Origin: Methylococcaceae bacterium UBA1147 | Lineage (GTDB): Bacteria > Pseudomonadota > Gammaproteobacteria > Methylococcales > UBA1147 | Assembly (NCBI GenBank): GCA_002311315.1 | Contig: DBZZ01000073.1 | Span: 9,258-16,143 of the forward strand | Direction of reading: 5' to 3' | DNA length: 6,886 bases | Shown here: one piece after another, positions 1 through 5,932 of the stretch | Position numbering within the stretch: position 1 is the stretch's first letter | Layout of the letters: every line of letters starts with the position of its first letter | Made by a program: the position numbers and the translations under genes | Notes under the pieces: model-generated | The model's database searches: none | Seen by the model: the letters and a program-made list of their open reading frames with translations, nothing else | Told to the model about the DNA's origin: nothing

Positions 1-746
1 AGAACCCCCGCCATATCTTTCAGGTTCATCGCCGGAAGCACCTGAACATTCCCGGACGCGGAAGCAATCCGCTGCGCCCGTGTTTGCTCCGAATGATTCC
101 CCCAGGGAAGAAGGACCCGGTAGCCGTGGCGCTCTGCTTTGTCCGCAAGGCTGACCCATTCAGTCTCCTGCCACAATTTTTTCTCGGCACTCGTCCCGTG
201 CAGAAACACCAGGTAGGCGGGTTGTCGGCATGGGCCAGTGAATGTTTCCCGAACTAGCCCGTAATCCAGGCATGCCGAATCGTAGTGGTAGCCAAGAACC
301 GCCGCAAAAAGGTCGCGAACCCGTTCAATTGCGTGGCGTCCCTTGGCAATTTCAAATTTCCGCTGATAGGCCAGTGAAGCAAGGCCTTCCCTGCATGAGG
401 ACCAGGTCATTCCATTACGGGTTCCCGATGTCAGGCGGGTAACGATTGCGCTTTTGACCAGGCCCTGAGCATCGATCACCTGATCGTAATGAATGTCGCG
501 TAGCTGGCCCAGTGAACGGCTTACTTCCTGCCGGGTCTGCCGACAAAATGGATGCCGCTTCCAGCCCCTTAGATGGATTGGGATGACCTTGCCGACCGCC
601 GGATGCCAAGACGGAATTTCGGCGAAAGCCTGTTCCGAAACCCAGTCAAAGCGAATTCCGGGGTAGTATTTGCTCGCATCTACCAGTGCCGGAAGGGTAT
701 GAACAAGGTCGCCCATCGATGATGTCTTGACGACAAGAACCTTCAC
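1..746 (-). CDS. waaC: Lipopolysaccharide heptosyltransferase I (WaaC/RfaC), 3' end cut by window edge
   Basis: This GT9-family enzyme transfers the first L-glycero-D-manno-heptose from ADP-heptose to Kdo2-lipid A at the cytoplasmic face of the inner membrane. I translated 248 codons from GTG at 746 to the window edge without a stop; E. coli WaaC is roughly 320 residues, so about the last quarter is missing. The N-terminus VLVVKTSSMGDLVHTLPAL carries D13, the position of the catalytic base in E. coli WaaC. Other matches are YDQVIDAQGLVKSA (87-100), a basic patch near R60-R64, W115 to K130 with SSCRE then LASLAYQRK, and the donor-binding start FLHGTSAEKKLW (181-192). There TS replaces the usual TT and the lysine is kept. 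LPWGNHSE follows at 213-220. The GTG overlaps the stop of the upstream WaaF-like gene by 4 nt (GTGA) and has GGAGG 4 nt before it, so translation is probably coupled. The distal acceptor-side motif lies outside the window and cannot be judged. Confidence 0.93.
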   Translation of the reverse strand, partial: MKVLVVKTSSMGDLVHTLPALVDASKYYPGIRFDWVSEQAFAEIPSWHPAVGKVIPIHLRGWKRHPFCRQTRQEVSRSLGQLRDIHYDQVIDAQGLVKSAIVTRLTSGTRNGMTWSSCREGLASLAYQRKFEIAKGRHAIERVRDLFAAVLGYHYDSACLDYGLVRETFTGPCRQPAYLVFLHGTSAEKKLWQETEWVSLADKAERHGYRVLLPWGNHSEQTRAQRIASASGNVQVLPAMNLKDMAGV

Positions 747-1669
747 GAATCCTCCAGTACCGACACGATCTCAGCAGGATCGGTCTCCAGCGGCAGGAAC
801 CAGCCCTCCGGAAAGAGCTCGCGAATCCCGTCCAGGTGATCTGGGCTCGCCAACATTAATACCTGTCGCCTCAGGCCCAAGGCCAGGTACATGGACCCCG
901 ATTGATCGCCAATCACCAGGTCGGCAACCGACAACAGGTCGACCTCCTCGGCAAGGCTTAGCTTTCCGACAAGATTGTGACACCCTGTGGCCCTGCCGCA
1001 GATTCTTTCCCCAAACCCAGCATCGGATGCCTCGGCCAGCAACACAACCTGCCAGCCCCTGCGAACCGCTTCACCGGCCAATCGTTGGTAATGCTCTGCC
1101 CAGCCAGGTGTGGTTCTGTCTTCCACGTCCGGACACAAAACCAGGACTGGATCGGAGTCTGGTGCAATGCCATGGCGTTGCAACACTCTTTCCCAGTCCT
1201 GGAATCTATTGTCAAGGCTCGGCGACGCAAATCTGTCCGGGAGTTCTGCACCGGTTGCAAGCCCCAGAGAAACGGTTCTCTGTACCGTCGTCCAGCAGGG
1301 ATCGGCCACCCTGACATCATTCAGCATGACCCCGGGCAAATAACCGCTTCGAACCGAAATGCCCGCCAGAAAAGGAAAAATGGCGAATCGCCATCCTGAT
1401 TGCAGAATGATGCCGCGGTCATAACCTGAAGAACGGCTTTCATTCACGAAATTCATCTGCTCACGAAGCCACGAATGTTCAGGCAGTAAGAGAAATCCGG
1501 CGACTTCTGGCATGATTTCCAACAATGGCATCACACACGGATCAGCCAGTACTTCAATTCGACATGCAGGGTCCCGCTTCTTCAATTCCATGAAAAGGCT
1601 TTGCGCAACCACGACGGACCTGGGCCTGTCAGGGGCTCCAACCAGGTAATTGCGGGCAGCATGCTTCAT
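743..1669 (-). CDS. WaaF-like (GT9) heptosyltransferase homologue with altered catalytic motifs
   Basis: Heptosyltransferase II (WaaF) adds the second heptose to the LPS inner core. This 308-residue protein sits where waaF is found in the glnE-ilvE-waaF-waaC cluster and keeps the family framework: AQSLFMELKKR (22-32), IEVLAD...PLL.IMPEV (38-56), YDRGIILQSG (83-92), FPFLAGI.VRSGYLPG (98-113), LNDVRV (116-121), VLVLCP (175-180) and HYQRLA (193-198). The diagnostic functional motifs are not kept. The N-terminal WVGD with the catalytic Asp reads PDRPRS (13-18), NSxKSA reads SGWRFA (91-96), GAEFGPAKRWP reads DVEDRTTPGWA (181-191), and NDSGLMH reads GDQSGSMY (254-261). The C-terminus is about 30-40 residues shorter than E. 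coli WaaF. The start is uncertain: ATG at 1669 has only GGA at 4 nt, while a TTG at 1699 would add 10 residues but has no ribosome site. The frame is uninterrupted and its stop overlaps the waaC start, which argues for a translated gene. Catalytic activity is doubtful, so I assign no symbol. Confidence 0.8.
   Translation of the reverse strand: MKHAARNYLVGAPDRPRSVVVAQSLFMELKKRDPACRIEVLADPCVMPLLEIMPEVAGFLLLPEHSWLREQMNFVNESRSSGYDRGIILQSGWRFAIFPFLAGISVRSGYLPGVMLNDVRVADPCWTTVQRTVSLGLATGAELPDRFASPSLDNRFQDWERVLQRHGIAPDSDPVLVLCPDVEDRTTPGWAEHYQRLAGEAVRRGWQVVLLAEASDAGFGERICGRATGCHNLVGKLSLAEEVDLLSVADLVIGDQSGSMYLALGLRRQVLMLASPDHLDGIRELFPEGWFLPLETDPAEIVSVLEDS
751..755 (-). promoter_or_regulatory. Shine-Dalgarno site of waaC
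   Basis: GGAGG on the minus strand lies 4 nt before the GTG at 746-744, inside the last codons of the WaaF-like gene. It decides for the GTG start. The next in-frame ATG (codon 11) would remove the first beta strand and most of the KTSSMGD motif. Confidence 0.6.
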
Positions 1670-1682
1670 TTGATCCAAAGAC

Positions 1683-1723
1683 CGGATCCCTGAGTTCAAT
1701 CAAACAGCGCTAACCCGGATCCG
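1683..1723 (-). repeat. Weak inverted repeat upstream of the WaaF-like gene
   Basis: CGGATCC at 1683-1689 can pair perfectly over 7 bp with GGATCCG at 1717-1723, with a 27-nt loop. On the transcript this would fold just before the ATG at 1669 and would hold the alternative TTG (1699-1697) in the loop. Each arm contains the palindrome GGATCC, so the pairing could be chance. No T-run follows, so this is not an intrinsic terminator. Confidence 0.25.
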
Positions 1724-1743
1724 AGCAGGTCCTAGGGAATGAG

Positions 1744-1768
1744 GGGAAACACGGCGAAGTAGTTTCCC
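1744..1768 (-). repeat. 7-bp inverted repeat after ilvE (hairpin without T-tract)
   Basis: On the minus strand GGGAAAC (1768-1762) and GTTTCCC (1750-1744) form a perfect 7-bp stem around an 11-nt loop, starting 21 nt after the ilvE stop. The following bases (CTCATTCCC) are not T-rich, so a Rho-independent terminator is not supported. It might act as an mRNA 3'-end or processing hairpin between ilvE and the LPS genes. A TTTCC at 1789-1785 could compete for the GGAAA of the left arm. Confidence 0.35.
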
Positions 1769-1789
1769 GATGCGGGCTGTCCGCGGAAA

Positions 1790-2713
1790 TTACCGGACCG
1801 GCGACAACCATTCAGGGTCAAAAATCTTGCGCCCGTGCACCGCATCGAAATAAAGTGATTGCAGTTGTTCGGTTACCGGGCCTCGCACGCCCATTCCAAT
1901 ACTCCGGTTATCGAGTTCGCGGATCGGGGTAATCTCAGCCGCAGTCCCGGTAAAGAAAGCCTCGTCAGCAATGTAAACCTCGTCCCGGGTAAGCCGCTTC
2001 TCAATCACCTCCAACCCGAGGCTTTCGGCAATTTTCAGGATCGCATCCCGGGTAATGCCTTCCAGCACTGCGGTCAACTCGGGCGTGTAAAGCTTTCCAT
2101 GACGGACAATGAACAGGTTTTCGCCACTCCCCTCGGCAACGTAACCTTCGTGGTCCAGCAGCAGGGCTTCGTCGTAACCACACTGAATGGCTTCCTGCAG
2201 GGCAAGGATGGAATTGATATAGTTTCCGTTGGCCTTGGCCTTGCTCATCGAACTGTTGACATGGTTTCGGGTGTACGATGAAGTTCTGATCCGCAAGCCC
2301 TTTTCCATGTTTTCGGCGCCTAGATAGCTGCCCCATTCCCAGGCCGCGACCATGACATGGACCAGCAGATTGTCGGCACGTAGCCCCATGCCCTCCGATC
2401 CGTAAAAGCACATCGGGCGAATATAGGCGCTTTCAAGGTCATTCCTCGATACCGCTTCGCGCTGAACCTGATCCAGGGTGTCCTTGTCGAAAGGAATCTT
2501 CATGTTCAGGATGTGAGCCGAGCGGAACAAGCGGTCGGTATGCTCTCGCAGTCTGAAGATTGCCGTACCCTGCTCACCTTTGTAGGCACGCAAACCTTCA
2601 AAAACCCCTGCGCCATAATGCAGGGTGTGGGACAGAACGTGGATTTTAGCTTCACGCCAGGGCAACCAGTCGCCATCCAGCCAGATGACTCCGTCTCTGT
2701 CATCCATTAACAT
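1790..2713 (-). CDS. ilvE: Branched-chain amino acid aminotransferase
   Basis: This is a class IV PLP-dependent aminotransferase that makes the last step of valine, leucine and isoleucine synthesis, exchanging the amino group between glutamate and the branched 2-oxo acids in the cytoplasm. At 307 residues it has the family's usual length (E. coli about 309). Visible marks are the start block IWLDGDWLPWREAKIHVLSH (10-29), HYGAGVFEGLRAY (32-44), FRLREHTDRLFRSA (53-66) and YIRPMCFYG (97-105). The cofactor lysine K160 lies in SKAKANGNYINS, followed by EGSGENLF (194-201, with the conserved E194), GITRDAI (219-225) and GTAAEITPI (256-264). The ATG at 2713 is chosen because GGAGG lies 7 nt upstream; a second ATG two codons later is less well placed. 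It begins 39 nt after the glnE stop and is probably co-transcribed with glnE. It ends in TAA, 120 nt before the ATG of the WaaF-like gene. All key residues look intact. Confidence 0.98.
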   Translation of the reverse strand: MLMDDRDGVIWLDGDWLPWREAKIHVLSHTLHYGAGVFEGLRAYKGEQGTAIFRLREHTDRLFRSAHILNMKIPFDKDTLDQVQREAVSRNDLESAYIRPMCFYGSEGMGLRADNLLVHVMVAAWEWGSYLGAENMEKGLRIRTSSYTRNHVNSSMSKAKANGNYINSILALQEAIQCGYDEALLLDHEGYVAEGSGENLFIVRHGKLYTPELTAVLEGITRDAILKIAESLGLEVIEKRLTRDEVYIADEAFFTGTAAEITPIRELDNRSIGMGVRGPVTEQLQSLYFDAVHGRKIFDPEWLSPVR

Positions 2714-2720
2714 GGGTTTT

Positions 2721-2725
2721 CCTCC
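2721..2725 (-). promoter_or_regulatory. Shine-Dalgarno site of ilvE
   Basis: GGAGG is followed by AAAACCC (7 nt) and ATG at 2713-2711. This is the strongest ribosome site in the window. It lies in the 39-nt glnE-ilvE gap and selects the first of two nearby ATG codons. Confidence 0.75.
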
Positions 2726-2752
2726 GGATTATTCTTATGTTCATTCAACGCG

Positions 2753-5617
2753 CTATTCCATCAGCCGTTGCCAGATTCCCTTGACCCTGGCCCTGATATC
2801 TTCAATTTGATCACTCGGGATGATTGCCGGCCTTTCCCGCAGGGCAGCCTTGTGGGCCAGATCCCGGTATTCAAAATACGCACGCTTCAGGAATCCCGCG
2901 TCCTCCAGCGATAGAAACCCTGGCTCGGGGACAACATCCAGTAGACGGACCACATCCTGGAACCGGAGTAGATCCCGATTTCTGTGTGCGTACAGTAAAG
3001 TGTGGAATTGTACTATAAACTCTATATCAGCAATACCTCCGAACCCCTGCTTGAGATCGAAGGCCCCGGCTCTCGACCTGTCAAGAACCCGGCGCATCTT
3101 CTCCCGCATTTCACGCACTTCCCTTTGCAGACGGAGCGGGCTCCTTTGCTTGCCGAGGACCCGGGCACGCACTTCGGCAAACCGCTCACCGACCGCATTG
3201 TCACCGGCAACAAAACGCGCCCGGACCAGCGCCTGGTGCTCCCAGGTCCAGGCCTTGTTTAACTGGTAGTCCTGGAACGCGCTGAGTTTGGAAACCAGCA
3301 AGCCTGAACGCCCGCTGGGGCGAAGACGCATGTCCACCTGGTAAAGAACGCCCGACAGCATTCGAGTACCCAGCAGGTTGATCATGCGCTGCCCGACTTT
3401 TGCATAAAATTCGAAGCAACTAACCGGCCTGGGTCCCTCGGTAACCATTTCCGGCCGGATATCCGAACAAAGTAAAACCAGGTCCAGATCCGACCCGTAA
3501 CCCAGTTCCCGTCCACCGAGTTTTCCGTAACCGATGACAGCGAAACCGGAAACGCGTTCCGCGACGGTGCCCGACGGGGTTCCGTACCTCTCTGCAACCA
3601 GGCGCCACGCCAGAGCCAGTGTATGATCGACAACCACCTCGGCAATATCCGTGAGGCAGTCACTGACCCTGGGAACCGCTATGGTACCCACGATGTCGGC
3701 AGCCGCCACTCGCAGAACACAAGCCTGCCTGAATTCGCGCATCGAGGCCATTTGCCGTTCCAGACCTTCAGCTTGAGTTTCACCGAGCCGCTGTTCAAGT
3801 TCACGCCGCGACAACGGCGCGTACAGGGTTCTTGGTTCCAGCAACTCATCCAGCAGAACCGGATGCTGGCTGATAAAGCCGACGACCCACGAGCTCGCCG
3901 CACACAGCCTAATGAGCCGCGACAGGGCGAGAGGGTTCTCGACCAGCAGGGCAAGATAAACCTGCCGACTGCAGATCGAACCGACCAGAGCAAGAAGTGC
4001 CCTCAACGTACTTTCCGGATCCGGAGTGACTCCGACCGCCCTGAGCAGCAGGGGCATCAACCGGTCCAGAACCGACGCACCGGTGGCGGCTAGTTTTCTG
4101 ACCGAAACCGATGAACGGAAAGCGTCGATATCTTCCAGGACCTGGGTGGAATCCTGGTAACCCAAGCGCTGGACCGCCTGACTCAGCTCATCCAGACTGC
4201 CGTTCCCGTCCCAGATCAGAGGCCAGTCCCCATCGGCGTTATCGGCCTTGGGTGACACGAACACCTGTTCAAAAACCTGGTGAACCTGTCTTCGAATGCC
4301 ATCGATCTGTTCCCTGGCCGACTGCCAGTCTGCAAATCCCAGCCCCAGGGCAATCCGTAGCTGCTCATGTTCCCCAACCGGCAATTCGTGAACCTGTCGA
4401 TCGGCGTACTCCTGTAGACGGTTTTCGACGATGCGCAAGAATTCATAGCCGTTCTTCAGCGTTGCAACGACAGTCCCTGGCAACAGAGACTTCGCTTCGA
4501 TGACATCCAGGACCTTCAGAATACTTCGTTCCTGGAGGGCTCGATCACGGCCCCCTCGTATCAGTTGGAAGACCTGGCCGATGAACTCTATTTCGCGGAT
4601 CCCTCCCGCACCGAGCTTCACGTTCTCGGCAGTTCCGTCACGGATGCACTCTCTCTCGACCCTGGATCTCATCTTCCGAAGCTCGAAAAAACTGCCGTAA
4701 TCGAGGTAGCGACGGTAGACAAATGGCTTCAGAATCCCTTCAAGCCGGGCACCAGCCTCAAGGTCTCCCGCTACCGGCCGGGCCTTGATAAAGGCATACC
4801 GCTCCCACTCGCGAGCCTGGTCCTGGTAATAGTTCTCCATGGCGTCGAAAGTCATCACCAACGGACCGCTGTCACCGAAGGGTCTCAAGCGTACGTCCAC
4901 GCGAAAAACAAAACCATCCGCCGTGACGGTATCAATAACCCGGATCAGCTGGCGAGCAACCTGGATGAAGAATTCATTGTAACTTCTGCCCCGTTTCCCC
5001 TTCAGAACCCCCTCTTCCTCGAAAGCGAAAATCAGGTCGACATCGGACGAGAAATTGAGCTCCCCTCCCCCCAGCTTACCCATGCCCAGGACGATCAGTT
5101 GCTGTGGGGTGCCGTCACCCAACAGAGGGGTACCCCAACGACTGCAGGCAGACCGGTAGAGAAAATCGTGGGCGAATTGCAGACAGGCTTCCGCCAGCAG
5201 GGAAAGGTCGGACAGAGTCTGGTTGAGCGTTGCAGAGCCGGTAATATCCCGCCATGCGATACGGGTCATCTCGCGGTTTCGAAAACCCCTGAGGTCGCGC
5301 ATTAATCCATCTTCGTTAACAGGACTCAGTTCACGAAGGCATGGAGAGTAGGCAACGGAACGCTCAGCGGAAACCAGGTCGCCGGAATGGTAAAGGTCCA
5401 GCAGGGCAACCGGGTTTCGAAGGCTGAAATCAGCCACGAACTGGCTCGCAACCCAGACCCTGAGTAAGTCGGCAATGAATTCCCGATCTCCGGGCAAAGC
5501 AAGCTTTTCTTGCTGCAGGCGGTCCTGAAAACGAAGCCACAAGAGCTCGGCAATCTCCCGACCGGCACCGAGATCTGCCGGGAAAACAGCGTCAAACGTC
5601 AGGCGTCCGGATTCCAT
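2753..5617 (-). CDS. glnE: Bifunctional glutamine synthetase adenylyltransferase / adenylyl-removing enzyme
   Basis: GlnE adds AMP to, and removes it from, a tyrosine of glutamine synthetase, under control of PII protein and glutamine, and so sets nitrogen assimilation. Counting from TTG at 5623, two homologous nucleotidyltransferase halves are visible. The removase half has GMGKLGGGELNFSSDVDL (180-197, D194 and D196), RVDVRLRPFGDSG (241-253) and GAGGIREIEFIGQ (338-350). The transferase half has GYGKLGGRELGYGSDLDL (698-715, D712 and D714), QVDMRLRPSGRSG (762-774) and GFGGIADIEFIVQ (860-872). A helical linker joins them, with a conserved tail FEYRDLAHKAALRER (917-931). Both metal-binding SDxDL motifs are intact. 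The length of about 954 fits the family (E. coli 946). The ATG at 5617 is preferred, with AGGA 10 nt upstream; TTG at 5623 would add two residues and has AGGA at 4 nt. A two-codon frame ATG-GGT-TGA ends 2 nt before the ATG. ilvE follows after 39 nt. Confidence 0.98.
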   Translation of the reverse strand: MESGRLTFDAVFPADLGAGREIAELLWLRFQDRLQQEKLALPGDREFIADLLRVWVASQFVADFSLRNPVALLDLYHSGDLVSAERSVAYSPCLRELSPVNEDGLMRDLRGFRNREMTRIAWRDITGSATLNQTLSDLSLLAEACLQFAHDFLYRSACSRWGTPLLGDGTPQQLIVLGMGKLGGGELNFSSDVDLIFAFEEEGVLKGKRGRSYNEFFIQVARQLIRVIDTVTADGFVFRVDVRLRPFGDSGPLVMTFDAMENYYQDQAREWERYAFIKARPVAGDLEAGARLEGILKPFVYRRYLDYGSFFELRKMRSRVERECIRDGTAENVKLGAGGIREIEFIGQVFQLIRGGRDRALQERSILKVLDVIEAKSLLPGTVVATLKNGYEFLRIVENRLQEYADRQVHELPVGEHEQLRIALGLGFADWQSAREQIDGIRRQVHQVFEQVFVSPKADNADGDWPLIWDGNGSLDELSQAVQRLGYQDSTQVLEDIDAFRSSVSVRKLAATGASVLDRLMPLLLRAVGVTPDPESTLRALLALVGSICSRQVYLALLVENPLALSRLIRLCAASSWVVGFISQHPVLLDELLEPRTLYAPLSRRELEQRLGETQAEGLERQMASMREFRQACVLRVAAADIVGTIAVPRVSDCLTDIAEVVVDHTLALAWRLVAERYGTPSGTVAERVSGFAVIGYGKLGGRELGYGSDLDLVLLCSDIRPEMVTEGPRPVSCFEFYAKVGQRMINLLGTRMLSGVLYQVDMRLRPSGRSGLLVSKLSAFQDYQLNKAWTWEHQALVRARFVAGDNAVGERFAEVRARVLGKQRSPLRLQREVREMREKMRRVLDRSRAGAFDLKQGFGGIADIEFIVQFHTLLYAHRNRDLLRFQDVVRLLDVVPEPGFLSLEDAGFLKRAYFEYRDLAHKAALRERPAIIPSDQIEDIRARVKGIWQRLME

Positions 5618-5646
5618 GCTCAACCCATCCTGGCCAATACACCGAC

Positions 5647-5675
5647 ATGATATCCAAAATACGGAGGACTATGCA
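5647..5675 (-). promoter_or_regulatory. Weak candidate promoter for glnE
   Basis: On the minus strand TATCAT (5652-5647) matches five of six -10 consensus bases. At 17 nt spacing upstream is TGCATA (5675-5670), which matches only three of six -35 bases. Transcription would start near 5640, leaving about 23 nt of leader before the glnE ATG. Such matches arise often by chance; the support is position and the long upstream gap. Confidence 0.18.
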
Positions 5676-5737
5676 CGGCACAAGTAAGACCGGTCTGAGT
5701 CGACAGGGCTTCGGAACCGAACAGCCCAACCTTTGCC

Positions 5738-5775
5738 CAGAAACGTTTTCTGAAACGGAAAGCGACCTTCAGAAA
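5738..5775. repeat. Three-armed inverted repeat (CAGAAA / TTTCTGAA / TTCAGAAA)
   Basis: On the plus strand CAGAAA (5738-5743) and TTTCTG (5747-5752) form a near-continuous palindrome around CGT. The same central arm, read as TTTCTGAA (5747-5754), is also a perfect 8-bp partner of TTCAGAAA (5768-5775) across a 13-nt spacer. The middle arm can therefore pair with either neighbour but not both. It lies 121-158 nt upstream of the glnE ATG. It could be a protein-binding site or alternative RNA folds; nothing in the sequence identifies a regulator. Confidence 0.45.
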
Positions 5776-5932
5776 CAAGCCTCATGCCGTCAGGAAAAGA
5801 ACGACAGTCACACTACGTGCACGATGCCCGTTACCGGAGCAGCGTTTGATCGCGGAAAACAGCCAGGCCACAGATCGTATCCCAACAGTGCGCCGTTAAG
5901 GATGAATCAGAGCCCCTGGCAACAACGACTGT

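Larger units (their letters stand above)
5624..5932. other. 309-nt gatB-glnE intergenic region without a supported gene
   Basis: No minus-strand reading frame of useful length lies here, and no GC-rich stem followed by T residues marks the end of gatB. The region contains a three-armed inverted repeat (5738-5775) and a weak promoter-like pair near glnE. A plus-strand open frame exists from 5647 or 5671 to 5955 but does not look like protein. The length is large for two co-directional genes, which suggests that glnE-ilvE starts a separate transcript. Confidence 0.6.

Noticed and set aside
181..192. HGTS in place of HGTT in WaaC as a sign of lost activity
   Set aside because: Serine is a conservative replacement for threonine. 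The following lysine, D13 and the other motifs visible in the window are kept, so WaaC looks functional.
180..872. Repeated GxGKxGGxE...SDxDL and RLRPxGxSG blocks in GlnE as a new duplication
   Set aside because: The two-halved architecture is the normal arrangement of the GlnE family (these numbers are protein residues), not a novelty of this sequence.
727..1314. 195-codon plus-strand frame opposite the WaaF-like gene
   Set aside because: It is antisense to a frame with clear family motifs, and its translation is Pro/Arg/Ser-rich without any domain.
1744..1768. Intrinsic terminator after ilvE
   Set aside because: The 7-bp stem has a large loop and is not followed by a T-run, so I kept it only as an inverted repeat.
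4565..5305. 246-codon plus-strand frame opposite glnE
   Set aside because: It lies wholly antisense to the conserved N-terminal half of GlnE. Its length reflects codon bias on the other strand, and no family motif is seen.
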